Below, piece after piece: positions 30,266 to 38,369 of a stretch of 64,000 bases of DNA; within the stretch, counting starts at the first letter, position 1, and every line of letters begins with the position of its first letter. The translations under genes were made by a program, and so were the position numbers. This DNA is from Streptococcus ilei (GTDB lineage: Bacteria; Bacillota; Bacilli; Lactobacillales; Streptococcaceae). The notes below the pieces were generated by a model. The model was not told the DNA's origin and ran no database searches. It worked only from the letters and a program-made list of their open reading frames with translations. The stretch spans positions 806,001 through 870,000 of the forward strand of contig NC_022584.1 of assembly GCF_000479335.1 (NCBI RefSeq). The letters are read 5' to 3'.

Positions 30266-32725
30266 TTAACTCCTAAATTGTTCAACAACTACTTTTATTT
30301 CTCCAGTCTTAGCGATGACAAGAGGAGCGATTTTCTCTAAACTGGCTTGAATCTGCGAGCCATATTGACGGTTTAATAAGCGTTGATCTAATAAAATAAC
30401 CAGAGATTCTTGCTCGCTCGAACGACTCGAGCGTCCAAGAGCCTGCTTTAGGCGTAAAATCGCTAGAGGCAAACTATAATCATAAAAAGGATTTTTCCCC
30501 TCTAGACGCAAGGTTTCATGTAGCTTTTGTACGAAAAAATCACTTGGATTATCAAAAGGAATACGAGGAATGACTTGAATGATTTTTGCTTGCTGGGCAA
30601 AATCGACACCCTCCCAAAAGCTACCGGATCCTAATAGAACGGAAGCTTCCCCTCTATCAAATCGCCGTTTAATATTTGCCGCTTCGCCATTTTTATACTG
30701 AGCCAGATGACTCACTGTCATCTGATGTGAAGTTGCTAGAAGTAAGTCTTTGGAAGTAAACAAGGCAAAGAGAGGCAAGCCAGTAGCTGCTAGTTCATCC
30801 AAATATCGCGCTAAAGAGATTGCTAACTCCTCTTGAGTCAGGTTGGTCAAATCAGGAAATTCTCGATCAATGAAGATGGTTTGACCTTGATGGTAGGACA
30901 GTTCTTTCCCGATGAATTGGTAGTTCTCAATTCCTAAAATCGAAGCTAGATTGACCTTTTTACTAATCGATAAGGTAGCTGAGACCAAAAGAAGTCTAGT
31001 GGTCGTCGGAATAAAGTCCTGAAGCGAAACCAAGCCCTCTCTTCCAGATTGCAGTCGAATAATCGGATGCTGGTCCTCTTGTGTCCGGTCAATCCAAAAA
31101 ATTTGAAAACGAGGGTCAAAGACCGTTTTTAATTCCGCTAAAACTGGACTATCTAGTTCAGATAAATCCTGGCGAATCTTTTGAACCTGTTCTGCTCTCA
31201 GCTCTATCTTTTTGTTGCCTGATTCAAGATGTTTGAGGATGGCATTTAATTCAAATTGGAGACTTTCAAGGATCCTCCGTTTCAACAAGGATTTTTCTGT
31301 TTCTATCTCACGCTGCAGATCTAGCATGAAATCAGATAGTGATAAGGAAGCCCTTGAAAACTGCTCCAATGAAAAATAAAGTTTTTGTGCTTCATCCACC
31401 ACTAGGGTTCGATTTTCTACCAATGAAGGATCGTCCTCTAAACGAGTCAATAGATAGGCATGATTGGTAAGCACGACTCGGCTCATTTTGGCTTTTTCTT
31501 GACCGAGACGCCAAAAATCTTCTGTGTAAAATAAAGATTTTTTTGATAGGTTCCCATCATGACGGATTCGTTGAACAAAATTCCCGTAGCGATGAAGCTG
31601 CCCCACTTCGTTTAGATCACCTGTCCTTGTTTGAGCCAACCAGACCAATAATTGCATTTTGAACCGATTCCAGAGGCGATTTTCCTCAGGTTCATGCAAA
31701 ATTTGATAGAAGGCATCTAGTTTTAAATAATTTTGAGGACTCTTTAAACTATGAAAAGAGGTCTGAAAAACGTCCTCAATCATCTTTGCTTCCTGCTGCA
31801 TGATTTGGTCTTGTAAGACCTTGGTCGGAACACTAACAACAATCTGGTCCTTTGTATGCGCTAGTAAAGGAAGGAGGTAGCCATAGGTTTTTCCAATCCC
31901 AGTAGGACCCTCAACAAAGGTGGCTACATCTCTAGAGGACTGAAGACTTTCTTCGATTGCCTGAGCAAACTCTTTCTGCAAGGGGCGGGCTTCCATCCCC
32001 ATCAACTGGATATTAATATCAAACTGATCAGAAAAATTCTTAGCATCGCTCCTGATAAGGGGCTTACGAAGAAAAATCCCATGACGGGAGGTCAAGTCCT
32101 CACCATGAAAAGCTACCGTATCCTCGAAAGCATCCTCTATCAAGAGTCTCGACTCGTAAATTAGATTATCAGAAAATGGCAGCAAGGTTTCCACCAATTC
32201 TCTTGGTAGGGAAGCAATCGTTTCACGAAGCTTAAGAAAGAGCTGGGCGGTTGCTTGGGCATCTGATATAGCTGAATGAGCATGGTCCAAGGGGATCGCT
32301 AATTCTTCGCATAAGCTACTTAAATTGTATCTTTCTAAGGTTGGGAAAAAGACTTGAGCCAATTCAACCGTATCGATCCGGGGTGTTGTGAGCTCAAATC
32401 CTTCCCAAAACAAAGATTCTGCCAAGAGATTGGCATCAAATTTGACATTATGAGCAACAAAGACAGCATCTTCAATCATTTCGTAAACTTGTCTGGCCAC
32501 TTGTGAAAAATCAGGAGCCTTTTTTAGTTGCTGATTGGTAATTCCCGTCAGTTGGCGAATATGTTCGTCTAGTTGTTCATGCGGGTTGACGTCTGTCTCA
32601 TAGGTCTCTACAATCTGCCCATCTTGAATGATGACAATCCCGATTTGAATTATTTTTGCATTGCTGCTTGCACTGGTTGCTTCCAGGTCCACGACAGCAT
32701 ATTTTCTTTTAACATTCGTCGTCAT
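30266..32725 (-). CDS. dinG: DnaQ-like exonuclease / DinG-type helicase fusion
   Basis: This 819-residue protein has an N-terminal DEDDh exonuclease (about 8-165: YAVVDLEATS, HNVKFDANLL, HSAISDAQAT) fused to an SF2 XPD/DinG-like helicase (Walker A GPTGIGKTYG near 275, DEAQ box VVDEAQK, motif LLGSGSFWEGVDF, motif VI QALGRSSRS). Only one cysteine is visible in the chain (SSLCEEL), so the four-Cys iron-sulfur cluster of E. coli DinG is absent, as in B. subtilis-type DinG, where exonuclease rather than helicase activity is reported. The start codon follows TGATATAAT by 10 bp and no Shine-Dalgarno is seen. Confidence 0.93.
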   Translation of the reverse strand: MTTNVKRKYAVVDLEATSASSNAKIIQIGIVIIQDGQIVETYETDVNPHEQLDEHIRQLTGITNQQLKKAPDFSQVARQVYEMIEDAVFVAHNVKFDANLLAESLFWEGFELTTPRIDTVELAQVFFPTLERYNLSSLCEELAIPLDHAHSAISDAQATAQLFLKLRETIASLPRELVETLLPFSDNLIYESRLLIEDAFEDTVAFHGEDLTSRHGIFLRKPLIRSDAKNFSDQFDINIQLMGMEARPLQKEFAQAIEESLQSSRDVATFVEGPTGIGKTYGYLLPLLAHTKDQIVVSVPTKVLQDQIMQQEAKMIEDVFQTSFHSLKSPQNYLKLDAFYQILHEPEENRLWNRFKMQLLVWLAQTRTGDLNEVGQLHRYGNFVQRIRHDGNLSKKSLFYTEDFWRLGQEKAKMSRVVLTNHAYLLTRLEDDPSLVENRTLVVDEAQKLYFSLEQFSRASLSLSDFMLDLQREIETEKSLLKRRILESLQFELNAILKHLESGNKKIELRAEQVQKIRQDLSELDSPVLAELKTVFDPRFQIFWIDRTQEDQHPIIRLQSGREGLVSLQDFIPTTTRLLLVSATLSISKKVNLASILGIENYQFIGKELSYHQGQTIFIDREFPDLTNLTQEELAISLARYLDELAATGLPLFALFTSKDLLLATSHQMTVSHLAQYKNGEAANIKRRFDRGEASVLLGSGSFWEGVDFAQQAKIIQVIPRIPFDNPSDFFVQKLHETLRLEGKNPFYDYSLPLAILRLKQALGRSSRSSEQESLVILLDQRLLNRQYGSQIQASLEKIAPLVIAKTGEIKVVVEQFRS

Positions 32726-32735
32726 AGCACTTAAA

Positions 32736-32744
32736 ATTATATCA
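32736..32744 (-). promoter_or_regulatory. Extended -10 promoter of dinG
   Basis: TGATATAAT on the minus strand ends 10 bp before ATG 32725, predicting a 5' leader of only a few bases. Confidence 0.6.
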
Positions 32745-32883
32745 TTTTCCGACTCGCTTTGCTTGGGTTTTTATGACATTGAAGGAGCCAAATCCAACCA
32801 AGCGATGATTCTTCGGTTTCTAGAGGCGTTTTAGTCAGCTATTTTATCATATTTTTGATAGACTAATAGAGAAAGGAGCTCTT

Positions 32884-33525
32884 ATGAAAATCCACCGTAT
32901 TGTCAACCCCATCGCTTATGAAAACACCTACCTACTTGAAAACGAGCACGATCTTCTCGTTGTTGACCCTGGCAGTGCTTGGGAAAATATCCGAAAGCGC
33001 ATTGATCATCTCGCAAAACCAATTGCTGCTATTCTCCTAACCCATACCCACTACGACCATATCATGAGTTTAGAGAAAGTGCGGGAAACTTATGGCCATC
33101 CACCTGTTTATGTAGATGCTCATGAAGCGACTTGGCTCCAAAGTCCTGTGGACAATCTTTCCGGACTAGACCGACATTCTGACTTAATGGATGTGATCTG
33201 CCAGCCAGCCGAAAAGCATTTTGACTACCGAACAGCTTACCATTTGAAGGACTTCCATTTTTATGTCCTTCACACACCCGGACATTCCATCGGAGGTGTC
33301 TCTATTGTTTTTCCTAACGATCATCTCGTCTTGACAGGTGATGCCCTTTTCCGAGAAACCATTGGCCGGACCGATTTGCCGACAGGAAGCGGTCCCCAAC
33401 TCCTAGAAAGCATCGAGACACAATTACTCACTCTTCCCTCCTCTTACGCAGTTTACCCAGGTCATGGCAATGATACCACCATCGGTCATGAAAAAATGTT
33501 TAATCCCTTCTTTCGAAATCGTTAA
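32884..33525 (+). CDS. Metallo-beta-lactamase-fold hydrolase (glyoxalase II-like)
   Basis: This 213-residue protein has the metal motif LLTHTHYDHIM (about 56-66), HTPGHSIGGVS (about 133-143), the bridging Asp in LTGDALFRETIGRTDLP and the final His in YPGHGNDTTIG. This is the ring of ligands of the glyoxalase II/MBL-fold group, which hydrolyses thioesters or lactones. It is soluble, with no signal peptide. ATG 32884 follows AAAGGAGCTCTT. Repeat copy 3 starts 4 bp past its stop. Confidence 0.9.
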   Translation: MKIHRIVNPIAYENTYLLENEHDLLVVDPGSAWENIRKRIDHLAKPIAAILLTHTHYDHIMSLEKVRETYGHPPVYVDAHEATWLQSPVDNLSGLDRHSDLMDVICQPAEKHFDYRTAYHLKDFHFYVLHTPGHSIGGVSIVFPNDHLVLTGDALFRETIGRTDLPTGSGPQLLESIETQLLTLPSSYAVYPGHGNDTTIGHEKMFNPFFRNR

Positions 33526-33529
33526 AAAA

Positions 33530-33707
33530 GAGAGTGGGACAGAAATCGGTCATTCGTTAGAATTCGATTTCGTCGTCCCACCTCCGCACAGTTGAATGGG
33601 GGCTATAAAAGCTGATGAAATTAGCGTAGTAGAGCCCACTCAACCACTGCGTCTTGCTCGACAATCCAAAGACAATTGAGAGGCTAGGACTTTTGTCCCA
33701 GCCTCTC
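33530..33707 (+). repeat. Triple-hairpin intergenic repeat, copy 3
   Basis: It fills almost the whole space between two converging stop codons (33525 and 33718). Hairpin 3 is followed by TCTTTTATAT on the plus strand, and hairpin 1 by TCTCTTTTTTAAC on the minus strand, so each outer hairpin could terminate one direction. The inner hairpin 2 stem carries a G-U-compatible change (GCTGAT with ATTAGC). Confidence 0.92.
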
Positions 33708-33717
33708 TTTTATATTC

Positions 33718-34644
33718 TTAAATCTTCAAAAAACGTCTCATTGAAATCGATGAACCTAGTGCTCCAATTAAAATACCGAGACCAAACAATCCACCGACCA
33801 TAATCGGAACAAGAATGTTTGGACTGTATAAGAACAATTTCTGATCTTGTAGGGTATTGTACATGGACTTGTAGACAATATTATAGACATAATAGAGCAA
33901 GAGAGCAGGTGGAATTGCACCAATCAAGCCAATCCACGCACCTTCCAAAAGGAAAGGAGCACGAATATAGCCACTCTTAGCACCTACCAGACGCATAATC
34001 TTGATTTCTCGACTCCGTGAAATAATGGTAATCCGAATCGTATTGGAAATCAAGAAGACTGCGATAAAGATTAGTAAACCGGCACCAATCAAGCCCCAAA
34101 TACGGATGAAGTTTCCGAGAGCAAAGAGACGTTGAGTATCAACTCCTCCATCTTTTACTTCAGACACCCCTTCAATTTTCTTAGCGGCCTTGGAAACTTC
34201 TTTCACATATTTAGGAGCCGTTGTCTCTACAAAATAGGCATCATAGAGAGGATTGGCATCCCCATCAAAAATTTTCCAGTTGTTACCGGCAGTCTTGATC
34301 AAGTTTTCATATTGTTCTTCCTTGCTAGAGAACTCAACCTTATCAACATTCTTCATGGCTGTCAATGCATTATAGACTTTCTTGTAGTCTTCATTATCAA
34401 CCATCTGCCCTTCTTTTTCTATCTGCGGGCTTTGATCTTGTATATCCTTGCGCATATAGACAACAATTCGTACACTATTTTGAATATCATCTGATAGCTT
34501 AATCGTATTCGCAATCACTGAGGCAAAAATCGCTACTAGTCCGAGTGTAATCATCACCGAACTAACCGCAGCAATGGTCATCCAGCCATTCCGTTTTAAA
34601 CTTTTAAATGATTCAATGAGATGGCGGAAAAATCTTCTAATCAT
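33718..34644 (-). CDS. ftsX: Cell division ABC transporter permease FtsX
   Basis: This 308-residue protein has one N-terminal helix (about 22-45), a large extracytoplasmic loop (about 50-170) and three C-terminal helices with REIKIMRLVGAKSGYIRAPFLLEG, the FtsX coupling motif. With FtsE it forms the complex that activates the PcsB hydrolase in streptococci. I chose ATG 34644 (MIRRFFRHL), which overlaps the ftsE end by 8 bp and gives the known length; a frame to 34707 would extend into ftsE. Confidence 0.96.
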   Translation of the reverse strand: MIRRFFRHLIESFKSLKRNGWMTIAAVSSVMITLGLVAIFASVIANTIKLSDDIQNSVRIVVYMRKDIQDQSPQIEKEGQMVDNEDYKKVYNALTAMKNVDKVEFSSKEEQYENLIKTAGNNWKIFDGDANPLYDAYFVETTAPKYVKEVSKAAKKIEGVSEVKDGGVDTQRLFALGNFIRIWGLIGAGLLIFIAVFLISNTIRITIISRSREIKIMRLVGAKSGYIRAPFLLEGAWIGLIGAIPPALLLYYVYNIVYKSMYNTLQDQKLFLYSPNILVPIMVGGLFGLGILIGALGSSISMRRFLKI

Positions 34645-35329
34645 CGTATCCGTACTCTCCTTCCGCTTCATCCCGTACAACACGTCCATTTTCAATGGCG
34701 ATAACACGGTGACGAAGTGTATTTACAATTTGGCTATTATGAGTCGCCATCAAAACAGTGGTTCCTTGTAAATTAATTCGCTCCAAGAGATTCATAATTT
34801 CCCAAGAATTATCTGGGTCCAAGTTCCCTGTCGGTTCGTCCGCGATCAATACTTTAGGATTGTTCACAATAGCACGCGCAATGGCGATCCGTTGTTGCTC
34901 ACCACCTGAAAGCTCATTTGGAAATGAACGAACCTTGTGTTTCAAACCAACAAGATCTAGCACTTCCATAACGCGTTTCTTAATGTTGCGACGACGCTCT
35001 CCAATTACTTCCATTGCGTAGGCAATATTTTCATATACCGTCTTTTTAGGAAGCAATTTGTAGTCTTGGAAGACTACTCCAACATTTCGACGCAACATCG
35101 GAATATCGCGTTTTTTAATTTTATCTAGGTCAAAACCAGCTACTTTCAAGGTTCCTTTATCATGTTTCACCTCACGGTAAAGCAAGCGAATAAAGGTTGA
35201 TTTCCCTGCACCAGAAGGTCCTACAATATAGGCAAATTCTCCTGGTTCAATATGAACGGTCACTCCACGAAGAGCTGTCGTTCCGTTGTCATACTTTTTG
35301 ACAACATCTTTCATTTCAATCATTGACAT
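34637..35329 (-). CDS. ftsE: Cell division ATP-binding protein FtsE
   Basis: This 230-residue ABC ATPase has Walker A GPSGAGKST (about 36-44), signature LSGGEQQR, Walker B VLIADEPTGNLDP and the C-terminal GEYGYDD seen in streptococcal FtsE. It powers FtsX at the septum. I chose ATG 35329 (MSMIEMKD), with AAAGGA upstream; a GTG at 35350 is in the same frame but sits before that site. It lies 42 bp after prfB and overlaps ftsX, the standard prfB-ftsE-ftsX cluster. Confidence 0.97.
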   Translation of the reverse strand: MSMIEMKDVVKKYDNGTTALRGVTVHIEPGEFAYIVGPSGAGKSTFIRLLYREVKHDKGTLKVAGFDLDKIKKRDIPMLRRNVGVVFQDYKLLPKKTVYENIAYAMEVIGERRRNIKKRVMEVLDLVGLKHKVRSFPNELSGGEQQRIAIARAIVNNPKVLIADEPTGNLDPDNSWEIMNLLERINLQGTTVLMATHNSQIVNTLRHRVIAIENGRVVRDEAEGEYGYDD

Positions 35330-35371
35330 GTATTGAAAATTCCTTTCCACATTTTATATAGAAGGAGGACT

Positions 35372-36467
35372 TTAATTGAGACGCCATTTTAAATAGGCAT
35401 CAATAAAGCCATCAATATCTCCGTCCATTACTTTATCAACTTGGGCTACTTCGTAACTCGTACGATGATCCTTCACCATGGTATATGGTGTAAAGACATA
35501 GGAGCGAATCTGACTTCCCCAGGTGATTTCTTTTTTATCACCCTTTAAGGAGTCCACCTCAGCTGCCTTCTTTTCTTGCTCCAATTGATAAAGTTTTGCC
35601 TGCAACATTTTCATTGCACGGTCACGGTTTCCGTACTGAGTCCGGTCAACCGTCGAAGCCACTACAATCCCTGTTGGGATGTGGGTCAATCGAACACCTG
35701 TTGAAACCTTGTTGACATTTTGTCCACCAGCTCCACCTGAACGGAAGGTATCCATCTTGATATCATCATCTCGGACTTCCACTTCAATCGTATCATCCAA
35801 TTCTGGCATGACTTCAACTGACGTGAAGGAAGTATGGCGACGCTTAGCTGAGTCGAATGGCGAGATCCGTACCAAACGGTGGACACCCATTTCTGATTTC
35901 AACAAGCCATAGGCATGCGGTCCTTCGAAGGACAGCGTCACTGATTTAATCCCAGCCTCGTCTCCTGCCTGATAGTCCAAGACTTCCACTTTGAAACCAT
36001 GAGCATTTCCGAAGCGGGTATACATCCGAAGGAGCATATCTCCCCAGTCCTGAGCCTCAGTACCTCCAGATCCTGGATGGATTTCCAAGATTGCATTATT
36101 ATTATCATAGGGTTCTGATAAGAGAAGCGTCATTTCATAACTGGTCATCATCTTATCCAACTCTATCAACTTCTCTTCTAGCTCTTCGTGAACGGATTCA
36201 TCTTCTGAGAGAAACTCAAGAAGGATTTCGGATTCATCAAACAAGTCTGTCATTTGATGGAAATTCTCGTAGGTTTGTTTCAACTCATTTAATTCCTGAG
36301 ATGTCTTTTGCGCTGCAATATTATCATCCCAAAAATCAGGTTCTGTCATTTTGTTTTCCAAAATGGCAATTTCTTCTTCCAGACCCTCTAAGTCAAAGAG
36401 ACCCCCTGAAAGAAGCTAATTTTTCACGATTCGCGTCAATTTTCTGACGGATTTCTGAAATATCCAT
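35372..36467 (-). CDS. prfB: Peptide chain release factor 2, programmed +1 frameshift
   Basis: RF2 releases peptides at UGA and UAA. The protein is 364 residues in two frames: codons from ATG 36467 ([20 protein letters not shown]) to CTT at 36398-36396, then TGA at 36395-36393; a +1 shift skips T 36395 and continues GAC TTA GAG to the stop at 35372. The GGQ motif is in [11 protein letters not shown] and the anticodon-like SPF in [10 protein letters not shown]. The start at 36361 would lose 35 residues. ATG 36467 follows AAAGAGGTACTT. Low RF2 lets the ribosome shift, an autoregulation known in bacteria. Confidence 0.97.
36392..36407 (-). promoter_or_regulatory. prfB recoding site
   Basis: AGGGGG (36407-36402) acts as an internal Shine-Dalgarno three bases before the slippery CTT-TGA-C (36398-36392), matching the classic RF2 frameshift arrangement. 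Confidence 0.93.
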
Positions 36468-36649
36468 AAGTACCTCTTTCTAAGTATCAGTCTATTATAC
36501 CACAAACCCCGTCATTTGCACATAGTAAGAGATAGTAGGAATCATTTATCCTACAAAAATCGTATAAAACCAAGCCGTTGTCACTTCCCTTGTTACATAA
36601 TTGTTAGATTTGTTACATGTTGGTTAACTTTCTTTTTCTTATCAACTTG

Positions 36650-36658
36650 TGATACACT
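36650..36658 (+). promoter_or_regulatory. Extended -10 placed for a leaderless transcript
   Basis: TGATACACT ends 6 bp before ATG 36665; no Shine-Dalgarno and no good -35. Confidence 0.6.
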
Positions 36659-36664
36659 AGTGAT

Positions 36665-37522
36665 ATGACACGTATTGGTTTTATGAGTGACCTGCACCTG
36701 GATTCCAATCAGTTTGGCGAGGTCGAACGCATGCAACTCCTTCAGGTCCTACAAGAAGAACAGATTGATCACCTTCATCTAGCTGGTGACATTTCCAATA
36801 ACTTTAAGCAGATGAGTCTCCCCTTTATTCAGGAGCTCCAAACCCAGCTCCCTGTTTCCTTTAATCTGGGCAATCACGATATGTTATACCTCTCAGAGGA
36901 GGAAATCCATCAGTATGATTTTCAAGTCCAGACCTTTGGAGATAGCCATTTAGTCAGTCTTGCTGGTTGGTACGATTATAGCTTTGTCCCTGAAAAGAGC
37001 AAGGAGGTCCACCTACGTACCAAAAATACTTTCTGGTTTGATCGAAGATTGGAACGTCCCTTAGACGACCCAACAATCACGCAAGAAGTTCTCTCCCAAT
37101 TGGATCAGGTACTAGCTTCTTTAGATGGTAGAATCATCGTCGCTCTTCACTTTGTTCCCCACAAGGATTTTCTCGTTAGCCACCCCTACTTTCAGAAATT
37201 CAATGCCTTCTTAGGTAGTCAAGCTTTTCATGATCTCTTTGTAAAACATGGGGTAAGAGATGTGATCTTTGGTCACTTGCATCATCGCCATTCTTCCAGA
37301 GTCATCGATGGCATTCACTATCACATGCGGCCCCTTGGCTATATTCGAGAATGGCAATTGACGGAGGATTTTTTCAAGTCCTTCCCTCAGTACAAGATTT
37401 CCCAAATGTATCGCCTTCATAAACGCTACAATGCTGTGAAGGGCTTACCTGAATTTCATCAATACAAAAGACAACATTTAGCAAATGAATTTCGTCAAGC
37501 TTTAACCATCCTTGACTGCTAA
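36665..37522 (+). CDS. Metallophosphoesterase
   Basis: This 285-residue calcineurin-like phosphoesterase has the metal motifs MSDLHLDSN (about 7-15), LAGDISNN (about 40-47), FNLGNHDM (about 66-73), VALHFVPH and FGHLHHRHSS (about 205-214). These are all five motifs of the family. The substrate (phosphoprotein, cyclic nucleotide, phospholipid) cannot be told. There is no signal peptide, so it is cytoplasmic. ATG 36665 has no ribosome binding site and lies 6 bp past a -10 box. Divergent from prfB. Confidence 0.9.
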   Translation: MTRIGFMSDLHLDSNQFGEVERMQLLQVLQEEQIDHLHLAGDISNNFKQMSLPFIQELQTQLPVSFNLGNHDMLYLSEEEIHQYDFQVQTFGDSHLVSLAGWYDYSFVPEKSKEVHLRTKNTFWFDRRLERPLDDPTITQEVLSQLDQVLASLDGRIIVALHFVPHKDFLVSHPYFQKFNAFLGSQAFHDLFVKHGVRDVIFGHLHHRHSSRVIDGIHYHMRPLGYIREWQLTEDFFKSFPQYKISQMYRLHKRYNAVKGLPEFHQYKRQHLANEFRQALTILDC

Positions 37523-37527
37523 AAAAA

Positions 37528-37568
37528 ATAAAAAGATTTCGATCCCATAAGGAGTCGAAATCTTTTTT
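37528..37568. terminator. Bidirectional terminator between phosphoesterase and aquaporin genes
   Basis: AAAAAGATTTCGA and TCGAAATCTTTTT flank a 12-nt loop, with A and T runs outside; both genes converge here. Confidence 0.88.
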
Positions 37569-37580
37569 CGTTAAAATAGC

Positions 37581-38249
37581 TTATTCTTCTGTTTCAAGGA
37601 GATTCTTTGCAACAAGAGCTGCCAAGATACCACCAACGATTGGAGCAAGGATAAAGATCCAAATTTGTTGAAGAGCTGCACCACCTACAAAGAGAGCAGG
37701 AGCCAAGCTACGAGCTGGGTTAACAGAAAGTCCTGTAATATTCAAACCAACAAGAATGATCAAGGTCAAGCTCAAACCGATCACAAGACCAGCGATTTTA
37801 CCATTTCCTTTAGAAGCTGATGTCACTGTCATAATGACCAAGATAAAGATAAAGGATGCAATCACTTCGAACAAGAAACCGCCAAATGGGGTTACTCCTT
37901 TAGCCAAGGCATTTTCACCAAGACTAGCTGTTGACATACCTGAATTGGACAAAAGGAAGAAGACAGAAGCAGTCGCAAGGAAAGCTCCCACTACTTGCGC
38001 TACAATGTAGTTGACCAAGTCTTTAGATGACAAGCGTTTGTTGACAAACATAGCAATAGAAACAGCTGGGTTCAAGTGGGCACCGGAAACAGTCCCAATA
38101 GAGTATGCAGCTGCAACAATTGACAAACCAAATGCCAAGGCAATTCCTAGATGCCCAAGACCTTCAGTTCCATTTCCAAAAACAACAGCGCCAGTCCCGA
38201 TAAAGACAAGCATAAATGTGCCGATTACTTCAGCAAAAAACTTTTTCAT
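37581..38249 (-). CDS. Aquaporin (MIP family)
   Basis: This 222-residue channel has six membrane helices and the two half-helix motifs GAHLNPAVS (about 58-66) and SVNPARS (about 176-182). The residue after the second NPA is Arg, the selectivity-filter arginine. Its length and short loops resemble AqpZ-type water channels rather than GlpF, and streptococcal homologues have been linked to hydrogen peroxide release. I chose ATG 38249 with AAAGGAAAC upstream; the frame to 38366 adds 39 unrelated residues. It lies 120 bp after the P-type ATPase. Confidence 0.92.
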   Translation of the reverse strand: MKKFFAEVIGTFMLVFIGTGAVVFGNGTEGLGHLGIALAFGLSIVAAAYSIGTVSGAHLNPAVSIAMFVNKRLSSKDLVNYIVAQVVGAFLATASVFFLLSNSGMSTASLGENALAKGVTPFGGFLFEVIASFIFILVIMTVTSASKGNGKIAGLVIGLSLTLIILVGLNITGLSVNPARSLAPALFVGGAALQQIWIFILAPIVGGILAALVAKNLLETEE

Positions 38250-38369
38250 AATATAGTTTCCTTTCTTCAAACTGTCGTCTAGTTTATCAAAAATCAATTC
38301 TGGACTCAAGAAATATGCCCAGACATTTCTGCACACAAAAAAAGCCATCCGAAGATGACTTTTCAATGC

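Noticed and set aside
38229..38366. Longer N-terminus for the aquaporin
   Set aside because: The added 39 residues do not fit the family and the ribosome binding site is at the internal ATG 38249.
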